From Craspedostauros australis (taxonomy: Eukaryota > Bacillariophyta > Bacillariophyceae > Mastogloiales > Achnanthaceae): DNA of 64,000 bases. The notes beneath the pieces were generated by a model that searched no databases, was not told the DNA's origin, and saw only the letters and a program-made list of their open reading frames with translations. Shown piece after piece: positions 31,944-40,989 of this stretch; position 1 is the stretch's first letter, and each line of letters opens with the position of its first letter. Position numbers and translations under genes: made by a program. The stretch spans positions 2,666,001 through 2,730,000 of the forward strand of contig JAMXDE010000003.1 in NCBI GenBank assembly GCA_026770025.1. Direction: 5' to 3'.

Positions 31944-32191
31944 AGTGCATGATATAATATTAAACGTAATATAGAATGTACGCAGTGTGATTTAACGTGA
32001 TAATACATACTGCTACGGCTGTCGAGAATAATATCATCCTGTGAACTGCATTTGGAATGGAATCGACAATCGTCGGTATTCTGCAAACTCCACCGTCAGA
32101 GCAGAGGAGAAAGTGCTCGCGATGCGACAGTGCGCTATACGACTCTCCATCCAAGGCATTCAAGGCATTCGAAGGCATTCTCAAGAACTCT

Positions 32192-32842
32192 CTAAGACGA
32201 TCCCGGAATCCGAAGCTGATCCATGTACCGCCACAGCAGGTTGGGCGATATGAAACCATCCACCTCATGAAAGATCCCGTTGCCAACAACGATCGAATCC
32301 ACGATCTTGGCGCCGTTGATCGTGACGCCGCCGTCCTCCTTGCCGCCCAACCCGAACAACCCGCCCGTCACGGACCGCCCCACGGGCACTTCGCCACCGA
32401 TCGTGATGATGCCGCCCGCTTCGAACAGCTCGTCGGCCGTCACGACTTCGTCAATGACGTGGTAAGCCCCGATACGTTCGGCGCCTTCCGCATTGCGCAC
32501 ATCCGACAGCTGCTCGCGGCGTTTCTCGCTGAGGCTGGCAAAGGCGGCGTCATTGACGGCAAAGACGGTGAAGCCTTCGTCGCTGCCGCCCAACGCCTTC
32601 CACACGCCGTCGTTGGCTTGCAGCAACGCGCTCATGGCGGGGTAGTTTTCTTGCAGGAACTCTTTGACGCGCAGGATGTCGGGATTCTCGGATGCGGCGT
32701 CGCGGAGGCGTGTGGTGCGGCGCATGCAGGATTGTTGCAGCTGGAAGCCGAGCGATGTGGTCGTGGTCAGCAGGACGAGCAGCATGGCATGGCAGCATGT
32801 GCGGAATGCCGCGCGGGCGGTGATGAGTGGAGCTGATCGCAT
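32192..32842 (-). CDS. Fasciclin (FAS1) domain protein, secreted or plastid-targeted (216 aa)
   Basis: A FAS1 domain covers about residues 45-210: 'NYPAMSALLQANDGVWKAL', 'GFTVFAVNDAAFASL' (the T-V-F-A-P/V-N-D-A-F box), 'IGAYHVIDEVVTADEL' (Y-H-V) and 'IVDSIVVGNGIFHEVDGFI' (the N-G-x-I-H-x-I/V-D box). FAS1 proteins usually act in adhesion outside the cell or at membranes. The N-terminus from the chosen ATG is MRSAPLITARAAFRTCCHAM then a hydrophobic run LLVLLTTTTSLGF. That is a signal peptide ending at Gly-Phe, which in stramenopiles can also mark plastid import. The frame is open to an ATG at 33028, but that part is made by 15-bp tandem repeats (Asn/Ile), so 32842 is preferred. Confidence 0.82.
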   Translation of the reverse strand: MRSAPLITARAAFRTCCHAMLLVLLTTTTSLGFQLQQSCMRRTTRLRDAASENPDILRVKEFLQENYPAMSALLQANDGVWKALGGSDEGFTVFAVNDAAFASLSEKRREQLSDVRNAEGAERIGAYHVIDEVVTADELFEAGGIITIGGEVPVGRSVTGGLFGLGGKEDGGVTINGAKIVDSIVVGNGIFHEVDGFISPNLLWRYMDQLRIPGSS

Positions 32843-32870
32843 GGGTGCAGTGTTATCGTTGGTATTGGTA

Positions 32871-32945
32871 TTGATGCTGTTGCAATTGATGTTGTTGCAA
32901 TTGATGCTGTTGGTATTGATGCTGTTGCAATTGATGTTGGTCTTC
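32871..32945. repeat. 15-bp tandem repeats in the FAS1 gene leader
   Basis: Five units of TTGATGCTGTTGCAA type at 32871, 32886, 32901, 32916 and 32931 (the last degenerate), preceded by TTGGTATTGGTA. The unit length is a multiple of three. The array is therefore open in the FAS1 frame and would add an Asn/Ile-rich extension if an upstream ATG were used. Confidence 0.85.
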
Positions 32946-33363
32946 GCAGAGGGGGATTGTGCATTTGTGTGCGCAGGATGGCAGTCTTTGTGCAGAGCGC
33001 TCGTGTTGGTGCCATCCTCTGCCCCCAAGTGCGTTGCGACTGCCTTTCAGGGTTCTCTTGTGCGAATCGGCAGCCACAAATTGAAGGATGGAAGATACCA
33101 AAGGTGTCAAAGGTGTCAATCAGAACAGCAACCGCGAAGCCACGTTGCTTGTGCGAGTTGCGAGAAACATTATCTAGTTTCGTTCATTGTAGACTTTCGA
33201 TCTACGAAAATGGACAGACCAAAACAAGAACAACAAGGAAACAAGAAACTTGAGACCAGCCTCAACGCCAAGTCATCTCTTCATTCATCTCTCCATTCAT
33301 CTCGTCACAGCGATCATCAATACTCGTGGCTTGTGCAATACAAGCAATATATTATTATTATAT

Positions 33364-33380
33364 TATTCTATAATAGAATA
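33364..33380 (+). promoter_or_regulatory. AT-rich palindrome upstream of the SNARE-like gene
   Basis: TATTCTAT and ATAGAATA are perfect 8-base arms around a single A, within a longer ATTATTAT run. It is 50 nt upstream of the ATG at 33431 and lies between divergent genes. On the minus strand the region reads TATTCTATTATA. Confidence 0.4.
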
Positions 33381-33430
33381 TATAATAGCACATTGCAAAC
33401 GACACATTCCACACCAACAGAATCCTCACC

Positions 33431-34009
33431 ATGACGACCACAGACACAACTGCAGATGCAGACGCGGACACCAACGACAAGCCATCCAAATTCGAGGCCT
33501 TGGGCACCAAACTGCGCCGCCTCATCAAGAAGATCGAAGCATCCTTCGTGGCAAACGAGGACGCCTCCGTGCTGCTGCAACGATGCGATGAGATCCTCCT
33601 GGCCATGATGGCGCAGACGCATGGCGATTGTGCGCAGACCGATACGACCAACGCCTTTCTCGTGCAGATTCAATCGTACCGGCGGCACAACGATCGTCAT
33701 CTCTTGGTGCATGGCACGACAACGTGCGATGATGCGACCGAAGAACCACCGAGCATGGCATCGCCGCGCAATACGGGAATCCGCGGCAAGATGGGACAGC
33801 AGCAGGAGCAGCTGCGGCGGCAGAATGAGCGGTTGCAGAATGCGCGGCGCACGATGCAGGAGACGAGCCAGTTGAGTGAGGAGATCATGGAGGAGCTGGG
33901 CAGGAATCGCGAGACGATGGAGGCATCGAGCGGCAAGATTCAGGGCCTGCGCGAGATGAGCGGGAATGCCAAGACGATGGTCGATAAGCTCATGAGGAAA
34001 TGGTTTTGA
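33431..34009 (+). CDS. SNARE-like coiled-coil protein without membrane anchor (192 aa)
   Basis: The C-terminal half has heptad-like spacing resembling a Qb-SNARE of the Vti1/Memb11 type: 'QQQEQLRRQNERLQNARRTM', then 'SQLSEEIMEELGRNRETMEA', then 'SSGKIQGLREMSGNAKTM'. A polar residue sits where the zero-layer Gln would be expected, but I cannot fix its register. The N-terminal half (about 20-90) is helical and could be an N-terminal regulatory bundle. The protein ends VDKLMRKWF with no transmembrane segment. No convincing splice donor in the last codons would add one. It could be soluble, lipid-anchored or not a true SNARE; Vti1-like is a similarity call only. Confidence 0.55.
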   Translation: MTTTDTTADADADTNDKPSKFEALGTKLRRLIKKIEASFVANEDASVLLQRCDEILLAMMAQTHGDCAQTDTTNAFLVQIQSYRRHNDRHLLVHGTTTCDDATEEPPSMASPRNTGIRGKMGQQQEQLRRQNERLQNARRTMQETSQLSEEIMEELGRNRETMEASSGKIQGLREMSGNAKTMVDKLMRKWF

Positions 34010-34422
34010 ATGTGGACGTATGTGTGTGCGGGCATATGAAGCAGAGCACTGCATTGTGTGGATGGGTTGCGTGGTGTTTGGAGTGGTGCAAGTACTTGTC
34101 AGAAACCTCGCTTTCGGAATATTTGTATGAGTAGAGCGCCATGCTCTCTATCCATCAATCTATCTCTCTGGAGAGACTATGCAAGTGTTGGCGATGTAAT
34201 TAGAATAGAGTAGTATTATATTATGCATTACGCTGCTGCAGTAGCAAGTAGAAATGGAAGTCAGCACGTGCTGCTTTCGTTGTTGGGAAGGTTGGCAATG
34301 TTGGGACGGTTGGATCATCCGTCCATCTGTTCGCGCGTTTGTCTGTCGTCATCCAGAAGAATGTCCTTTACGACTACCATTCCCACTGCAACAAAGAATA
34401 ATGACCCGCCCGCCAGCGCAAT
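34010..34422. other. Convergent intergenic region
   Basis: Lies between the SNARE-like and SDR stops. It contains AT-rich GAATAGAGTAGTATTATATT at about 34203-34222. Nothing else recognised; likely 3' UTRs. Confidence 0.5.
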
Positions 34423-35196
34423 TTACTTGGCCGTAAACCCGCCATCGACGAAGAGCGTCTGCCCCGTGATGAAGTTGGATGCCGGCGACGACAGAAAGAT
34501 GGTGGCGCCATGCAGATCTTCGACGAGCCCGTTGCGACCGATGGCGGTGCAATGCGCCAACTTGGCCGACAGATCGGCATTGGCAAAGACGGAGGCCGTC
34601 AGCTCCGTGGGAAAGAAGCCGGGACCGATGGCGTTGCAGTTGATGCCGTCCTTGGACCACTCCTGCGCCATGGCGCGCGTGAGCTGCGTGATGCCTCCCT
34701 TGCTGGCGCCGTAGGGCAGACAGTCGGGGAAGGCACGTTGCGATTGCAGCGACGCGATGTTGACGATGCGGCCCCACTTCTTCTGTTTCATGGGCTCGAC
34801 GAGGTGGCGGGCGAGGAAGAAGGGGATGCCGAGATTGAGGTTGAGCGTCTGCTGCCACGTCTCGACGCTGATGTCGCCGACGGGTTGTCGGAAGTTGACG
34901 CCTGCCGCGTTGATGAGGATGTCGACGCCGCCGCGGGCGAGGACCTCGTTGGCCAGCTCCTCGGCGCCTTCGAAGCTGCCGAGATCGGCCTTGAGCGGCG
35001 TGACGGTGGAGCCCGTTTGGGAGGCGATCTCCTTCGATGCCTCCTCGAGGACCTCGAGCCTGCGGGCGGCGATGAAGACGTCGGCTCCGGCCGAAGCCAG
35101 CGCGGTGGCCATAGCGCGTCCCAATCCGCTGCTGGCTCCCGTCACGAGCGCCACCTTGCCGCTGATGTCAAAGAGTTTGGTGCCGACCGTCGTCAT
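34423..35196 (-). CDS. Short-chain dehydrogenase/reductase (257 aa)
   Basis: Classical SDR with the full active site. The Rossmann motif 'TGASSGLG' is at 19-26. Arg-Arg after the second strand ('FIAARRLEV') favours NADP(H). Also present are 'INAAGV' (N-A-A-G), catalytic Ser in 'NIASLQSQRAF' and 'YGASKGG' (Y-x-x-x-K). The C-terminal 'NFITGQTLFVDGGFTAK' is typical. Closest in feel to gluconate 5-dehydrogenase or 3-oxoacyl-ACP reductase-like members. The substrate is unknown. No targeting leader, so probably cytosolic. Length is standard (250-260). Intronless. Confidence 0.93.
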   Translation of the reverse strand: MTTVGTKLFDISGKVALVTGASSGLGRAMATALASAGADVFIAARRLEVLEEASKEIASQTGSTVTPLKADLGSFEGAEELANEVLARGGVDILINAAGVNFRQPVGDISVETWQQTLNLNLGIPFFLARHLVEPMKQKKWGRIVNIASLQSQRAFPDCLPYGASKGGITQLTRAMAQEWSKDGINCNAIGPGFFPTELTASVFANADLSAKLAHCTAIGRNGLVEDLHGATIFLSSPASNFITGQTLFVDGGFTAK

Positions 35197-35862
35197 CTTG
35201 TTCGTTGTTCGAGTGTGAGTGTGAGTGTTAGTGTGGGTATCGTGTTGATTGGAGAGTTCTGGAATGTGGCTGGATCTTGTGCGAACTGAATGATGTGATG
35301 TGATGTGATGTGATGTGATGTTGACAGCCCTTGGATCAATGCCTCTTTGGCTGGTTGGATACGCGCATGAGATGCAGACGCGAGACGCAAATGGTATCCG
35401 CAGACATCCACACGATGGTCAGGTTTGATGGCGTCCCACGCAAAAGATGAGAAAATGATGGGCCGAATGAGTCCAATGAGTCAAAAAGATACAGAACACG
35501 GGGGAATCGCGCAAACGTGGAAATTAGTGCGTCGTCCAATCCATCTTCTGAGTCAACATCGCGAAGTTGCGTTGGCCTGTTTTGGATTTTGCCTTTTGTT
35601 GTGGTCGTGGTGTTGTGCCGTCATGTTTGTGGGAACCTCGACCAAACTGCACAACAACAACACAGAAACCGATCCCATCATTCCCAATTGCGCTCCCAGC
35701 CTCCATTCTCGGTCGCATCCACACTGCATCCACATTTAGTTCTCGTCCAACTCGATACGCAGAATAGCACTGTCACTCTGTACCAGGACAACACGCTCTT
35801 GGCCACCACCGTATTGTTGTGAGAACAAGCACTTCATTCATTCATCCTTGCTTCCATACTTA
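35197..35862. other. Divergent intergenic region between SDR and globin-fusion genes
   Basis: About 0.7 kb. It holds a GTGTGA-type run (35211-35236), six TGATG repeats (35291-35321) and, at its right end, an 11-base-arm palindrome. No gene recognised. Confidence 0.55.
35291..35321. repeat. TGATG pentanucleotide microsatellite
   Basis: Six consecutive TGATG units, 95 nt upstream of the SDR start on the minus strand. A similar GATGT/AATGT run occurs near 2085-2130. Confidence 0.85.
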
Positions 35863-35889
35863 ATATTCTATTATATTGTAATAGAATAT
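35863..35889 (+). promoter_or_regulatory. Strong AT-rich palindrome before the globin-fusion start
   Basis: ATATTCTATTA (35863-35873) and TAATAGAATAT (35879-35889) are perfect 11-base arms around TATTG. The ATG is at 35900, 10 nt later. This is the longest member of the set at 1949, 29751 and 33364. Confidence 0.45.
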
Positions 35890-35899
35890 AATCGCAAAG

Positions 35900-37562
35900 A
35901 TGGCGCTCGTCGTGGAAAGCTGGGCCAAGGTCAAGGCCATTGACAATTACGAGGAAGTTGCTGGAGAGCTGCTCTTCAAGAAGTGAGTACCGTACTCCAT
36001 GCTTGCGTCCATGCTTGCATCCATGCAGGTATCTGCCGACTTCTTCCCATCATCGTCGTCTCATGCTCATGCTCATCATCTTCTTCATCCCCACTCCTTC
36101 ACGCCTTCACTCTTTACGACTACATTCATTACTCCATTCGCACAGAATCTTCGAAATCAACCCAGACGCCACCGCCCTCTTCGAATTCGCGAACGATTTC
36201 GAAGCATCCGATGAGGCAATGTACAAGACGGAGGCCTTCAAACAACACGCCACCGGCGTCATCAAATCCGTCACGAAGGCCGTCGAGCTGCTGCAACAGA
36301 ATCAGATGAACGACCTCACCGAAATCTTGCAGACGCTGGGTGCCAAACACGCTCATCTCAATTTGGAGGCGCCGCATTTCGAGCTCGTCGGTGACGCGCT
36401 GCTGCAGACGCTCGCGGCGGCTCTGGGCGAGGCCTTCACGGACGAGACGAAGGCAGCGTGGACCGGTGTCTACGGCGTCATCACGCAGCACATGATGGAG
36501 GGCGCCAGCAACCATGTCGCGCAGCAGCTCGTGCGCAATTCCTTCCGGCTTTCCTTTGTTTCGGAGGCCGTGGTGGACGAGATCGCCAAAGAAGAGATGG
36601 AAGATTCAAACGAAGAGAAGAAGGCCGAGGAGATGGATGAGCTGCAGCCCCACGATGAAGCCGAGACAGCGCGCAATGCCGTCACGGCCGCCTTGGAACT
36701 TTCGGCGCAGCAGGCGAAACAAAATGCGGATGCCATCGCCAATGAGGTCACCAAGGCCTTGGACGAGGCCTCCAAGTTTGCCCAGAAGAAGGCGCAGGAT
36801 GCCGCGAAGGCTAATCACAATGAGATCCAAAAGACGGAACAGCAGATTTCGACCGTCGTCAAGGAAGAGGTCGAAACCAACAACAGAACTGTCTCCGATG
36901 CAACGCAGTCCGCGCAAAAGGCCGTCGACGCCGCCTTTCAGAAAACGATTGACGACGCCAAGATGACGATGGCCGATGTGCAGCAACGTCAAACGAAGGA
37001 GACCAACAAGGTCGAGACCATCCCCGATCAGCTCGCCAAATCCTTGCCGGACGAGACGGCACAGCGGAAGGTCAGCAATGCCATCGAACTCAGTTTGCAA
37101 AAGGCGAAACAGGACAACAGCTTGAAGCAGCAAGCCAAGACAGAGCAGGCCGCGCGTGCGGCCGTCAACAGCGCCTTTGAGAAGGGCATTCGTGATGCGC
37201 AGAAAAAGATGAAGCAACAGCCTGCTGCTGCGCAAAAACCGATGGAGCCACAATCTAGGTCGGCTCCAATCGTCGCCAAGACCAGCAGCGACCCTGCCTT
37301 TGAGCGTATTGTGCTTGTCACGTTGATGTTTGCGTTCTTCATCGTGTTCGCATTCACCACGGCAACGCTGCACCAGAATGGCGGCAGTTTGTCCATGACC
37401 GCTCCCTTCCAGATGCCGGCGTTGCAAACCACGATGCAGACACCGCCCAATAGTGCAAGGGTTGAAGACGCCAGCCCGCTGACTGCGAGCCAACAAAAGC
37501 GGAAGAGAAATCCAATCGTTCGATTCTTCAGCAAGATGAAAGGTCGCATCAGCCAAAAATGA
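35900..37562 (+). CDS. Globin domain fused to coiled coil and C-terminal membrane anchor (499 aa, two exons)
   Basis: Exon 1 is 35900-35982 and exon 2 is 36146-37562. The 163-nt intron (donor GAA|GTGAGT, acceptor CACAG|AATC) splits the same Lys codon in the same phase as in the globin at 18142-18923. Residues 1-148 are a full globin: Trp8, Pro34, Phe40 (CD1), His62 (E7, 'KQHATGV') and His96 (F8, 'GAKHAHLNL'). Residues about 165-400 are a Lys/Glu/Ala/Gln coiled coil with repeated 'AVxxAxxKxxxDAxxxM'-like turns. Residues about 415-438 form one membrane helix ('IVLVTLMFAFFIVFAFTT'), followed by a basic C-terminus (RKRNPIVRFFSKMKGR). The layout predicts a haem sensor or carrier held at a membrane by a tail anchor or signal-less helix. 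The membrane system is unknown. Confidence 0.85.
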
Positions 37563-37979
37563 AGAGCGGAATAACTGTTGCCATCCAAAAGCATGCATCT
37601 GAAGAAGCCGTTGCTCAACATGTTGAACATGTAAGTCAGTACACCAGCACAACAGTAAATCAGTAACATATAACACTAATTGTCAGTTAAGACATTTCGT
37701 CACCACCTCTTGCAACCTTGTCCTTGTTTCGTTCCTCATCAAAGTGAATCGATACACAAGCTGATGTTGCGAGTATTGTACTCCTCGTTGAGTTTGATTG
37801 GAATGGTTTGAATTGGATTGATGTTGTGCGTCATCGCACTCAGTTGATAATACTCATGTCGCGCTCTCTCCTTCTCACACCAACGTGCAGATTCATTCTG
37901 CTTTGCTTTGCTTTCCTTTGATTCGTTGGTGTGGAGTGGATGGCTGCGGTATCCAGTCGGACGTGATGGTATACCATAC
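37563..37979. other. Convergent intergenic region
   Basis: About 0.4 kb between converging stops, with TTGATTGGAATGG-type repeats near 37793-37822. If the acidic membrane-protein gene to the right is spliced beyond its apparent stop, a terminal exon could lie here; none is clear. Confidence 0.45.
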
Positions 37980-40121
37980 TTACACTACCCACCAGAACAT
38001 GTTGAGCGATCCAATTGCTTCTGATGTTTCGAATGTCTCCGACATGGTTTCCTCTGCGAGAACAGCTTCCGTCAGGACGTCATCCTCCGTCATGAAGGTC
38101 TCGTCCTGTTGTTGACTCTGCTCGAGGACGTCACGGACAAACATCATGTCCGGCTCGAAGGATCGTTCCTGCATCTTCTCCTCCACTGCCGCGGCAACGA
38201 TCGCCGGCAGTTCATCTTCCATGGCCCTGATGGCCATATTCTTGTAGCACAGTGCACATGCCACGGAAGCGACGACGATCGCCGCGATCAGCATCGTGGC
38301 GAAGCGCCCGCTGAGGAAGTACCTTGGCTTCGAGACGCCATTGGCACCGTACTGCTGAACCACGGCCACAGACCCGTTGAGGTAGTAGTTGGCCTTGCGC
38401 ACGTTGAGGTCCTTGATTCGGGATGCGCGCGTGAGGACGGTGTGCATCGTGAGCTCGGATGGTGTCCGTCCGCCCAAAGATCTGTAGTCGACTGATGCGA
38501 CAGGCAACTTGGAGCGCCGTACGACTTGGCCGAGCTTGGAGCTTGTGGACGACAGGGGGCTTGCCGCGCGTGGGCTTGGGCTTGGGAGGAGTCCAAGGTC
38601 GGTGGATAGAGTCCTCTCCACTGCGTCTCTGGTGGCGTCAAAGGCGACTTCAAGCGGCCTCTTGATGAGATTTCGCGAGGACAGGTTCATGGTGTGTTCA
38701 AATCTTCGCGCATTTCGGGATGTGCGCTTTTGGATGGCCGTTGTTCGCTTGGGTGTGGCATCATCCACTGGCTTGGTTGGTTCCTTGGCATTGGTAAGTC
38801 GTCGAAACACCTGCGGAGTTTGCTCATCAACCACGCCGACCTTGTCTGCAGTGCTGCTCTCCAGACCGATGGTTGTGTTGTCCTCTTCGTATGGTTCCTC
38901 TGCCTGCTCTTCGGGGGCATCGTTGAACGGAACGCTTGAGGAGTCATCCTCGGAGATGGATTCGAGGATCGTGGCGGTGAAGTCGGTCTCCTTGTTTGAG
39001 AGCATCATGCTCTTCTGTTCCACTGCGGCCCGACCGCTGTCCTTCTCCTTTTCTGCGCCAGCAGCAGTAGTATGCTCGGGGCGAGCCATGCGGAAGGCAT
39101 TCGATTGTGGGTGGTCTTCGGTGAGGGCGGAGATGATCGACGCATCCTCGCAGGCTTCCTCCTCTTGTCGGTCTTCTTCGTCCTCGTCGCCCATTCCATC
39201 TGCTTCTGGTTCGCGACCGTCAAGCTGCGATGGTTGTTGTTTGCTTGCTTCCGTCGCGATTGCCTCGCTTGCATCAATCATGCTGCTTGCGTCGACCACG
39301 TAGCCTGTGCTGCCGTTCATGGATGTGTTGGATGGTGTTGTATCTTCAGCGTGCACGGGCTCCAGGAGAGAGACGGATGCGGCTGATTCTTCTTGATCAA
39401 GCATGTCGTCTTGAATGTCGACGGAGCTTATGTCAGCGAAGGGAGTTGTGTCTGTGCTGGTGTTGAGGTTGAGCATGCCGATCAGCGATTGGTATTTCAA
39501 GAGGGCGTCGCTTGCCACGAGCATGGTTCTCGCTGGACGACCGCTCGAGGCATTGTCGTCAAACACGGATCCTTCGATTTGGACTGGCTTCGAATCCGCA
39601 TAGTGATCCGCCTCGTCATCGCCGCACTTGGAGCTGTCGAAAGTTCTGCAGCTGGATACGAGGGAGACGTCGTCGAGGAATCTGTCATCCATGAGCGAGT
39701 CCATCACGCCAGAGTCTTCGTACGCCTCCAGGCTGTTCTTCTGCTCTATGGTGCTGAGCAAGGCCGTGCCTGAGGATCGATCAGCAGCGAAATCGTCTGC
39801 GATGGACATGGCGCTGCTGTTGAATGACATCGATTCTTCTTCGGTCTCCGTGATGGAGAAGGAGTCGTCCGTGACGATCGCTCCCTCGACGTCATCGAAG
39901 GGGAGGGCGCCTTCGCTGGTGGATGATGAATTGGAAGGTGATATCGACGCCGAGATGGTGTCGGCGCTCGGAACCGTCCCCACCTCATCGACGATGAGAT
40001 GCTTCTGCCTGCGCTTCGTGAGGAAGATGCTGCGCACGCCTTTGCGGACTTTGGACAGGGCGGATCGTGGCTTCGCCTTCAGGCCACGCTTGCCGCGTGA
40101 GGATCTGTTGATTTGCTTCAT
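37980..40121 (-). CDS. Acidic single-TM protein of unknown function (713 aa)
   Basis: I recognise no family. The N-terminus is strongly basic (MKQINRSSRGKRGLKAKPR). Residues about 45-420 are acidic and Ser/Asp/Glu-rich, probably disordered. A basic stretch follows (KRTTAIQKRTSRNARRF), then one membrane helix at about 605-627 ('FATMLIAAIVVASVACALCY') and an acidic lumenal or extracellular tail. This would suit a nuclear-envelope or ER protein, but that is only a guess from charge distribution. The stop (GTG TAA) overlaps a consensus splice donor GTAAGT, so the true C-terminus may continue in an unseen exon. Intronless as read. Confidence 0.6.
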   Translation of the reverse strand: MKQINRSSRGKRGLKAKPRSALSKVRKGVRSIFLTKRRQKHLIVDEVGTVPSADTISASISPSNSSSTSEGALPFDDVEGAIVTDDSFSITETEEESMSFNSSAMSIADDFAADRSSGTALLSTIEQKNSLEAYEDSGVMDSLMDDRFLDDVSLVSSCRTFDSSKCGDDEADHYADSKPVQIEGSVFDDNASSGRPARTMLVASDALLKYQSLIGMLNLNTSTDTTPFADISSVDIQDDMLDQEESAASVSLLEPVHAEDTTPSNTSMNGSTGYVVDASSMIDASEAIATEASKQQPSQLDGREPEADGMGDEDEEDRQEEEACEDASIISALTEDHPQSNAFRMARPEHTTAAGAEKEKDSGRAAVEQKSMMLSNKETDFTATILESISEDDSSSVPFNDAPEEQAEEPYEEDNTTIGLESSTADKVGVVDEQTPQVFRRLTNAKEPTKPVDDATPKRTTAIQKRTSRNARRFEHTMNLSSRNLIKRPLEVAFDATRDAVERTLSTDLGLLPSPSPRAASPLSSTSSKLGQVVRRSKLPVASVDYRSLGGRTPSELTMHTVLTRASRIKDLNVRKANYYLNGSVAVVQQYGANGVSKPRYFLSGRFATMLIAAIVVASVACALCYKNMAIRAMEDELPAIVAAAVEEKMQERSFEPDMMFVRDVLEQSQQQDETFMTEDDVLTEAVLAEETMSETFETSEAIGSLNMFWWVV

Positions 40122-40989
40122 GGTTGCTCTGCGCTAAGCACGACGTGTGTGTTGTCGGTGTTCGTGTTGATAGTGATAGTGATGTCTATAATGAGGACGA
40201 GGATGATGATGTCGAGGATGAAGACCACAACAACAAAGACTCAGGAAGATCGCTGATGATTTGCTTTGAATTAGACGCTGCCCATCCAGCTCACTTGCCA
40301 GGTGATGTCACATTCGAAGTTGCACTTGGATTCACTTCGTTCATTCACTTGCTTGGTTGACTTCACTTGACTTGCTTCGATTGGACGAGTACAGTCTTCA
40401 TCACCACAGCACTCGACTCTGCTCTATTGGTATTCTATTTGCTTTTGCTTGGAGATCTCTCTTGAAGCTTCGTTGCTCATGTGATGACATCGTGCGAGGC
40501 ACGATACGATTGGGCGACAACAGAAATGGATCGATTTGCCAAATTGTGATGTGGTGGGCAACAGCGCCCTGCGCCAATCCAATCGGAACTATACCCAGGC
40601 ATGAATACTTTTATGATCAGCGTACCGAGCTCGTACGACATCTCAACCACAACATAACGACGCAATTCGAAAGATGTGCTCCACAAGCACATGAAAAACG
40701 ATCGTGACACGAAATCGTGATGATCGACGATGACCGTTTCGGCGCACGTTTGAAAAGTGTCAACAACCAGTCGTCTGTCTGTTTGAAAATACAGAACCCA
40801 AATGGATGTTTGTTCAAGTTGAAATCTGCGATCTGACTGACTGACTGTCAGTTTGACGATGGTCACCACTAATGGAAGCGTGTGTAGTAGTGCGTGCTCC
40901 AGTTCGCAGTGGATTGTGACACCGCGAGTACTCCATCGTACTATCCTACCAGAGCACTACTTTAATCGTATGCTGCTACGCACCATCAC
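40122..40989. other. Intergenic region between two minus-strand genes
   Basis: About 0.87 kb. It contains a GAGGATGATGATGTC-type run (40195-40225) in the leader of the gene on its left and AT-rich DNA near 40960. No gene recognised. Confidence 0.5.

Noticed and set aside
34510-35289. 259-codon + frame across the SDR gene
   Set aside because: Antisense shadow of a textbook SDR coding sequence.
36606-37676. 356-codon minus frame across the globin-fusion tail
   Set aside because: Leu/Gly/Arg-rich antisense reading of the coiled-coil codons.
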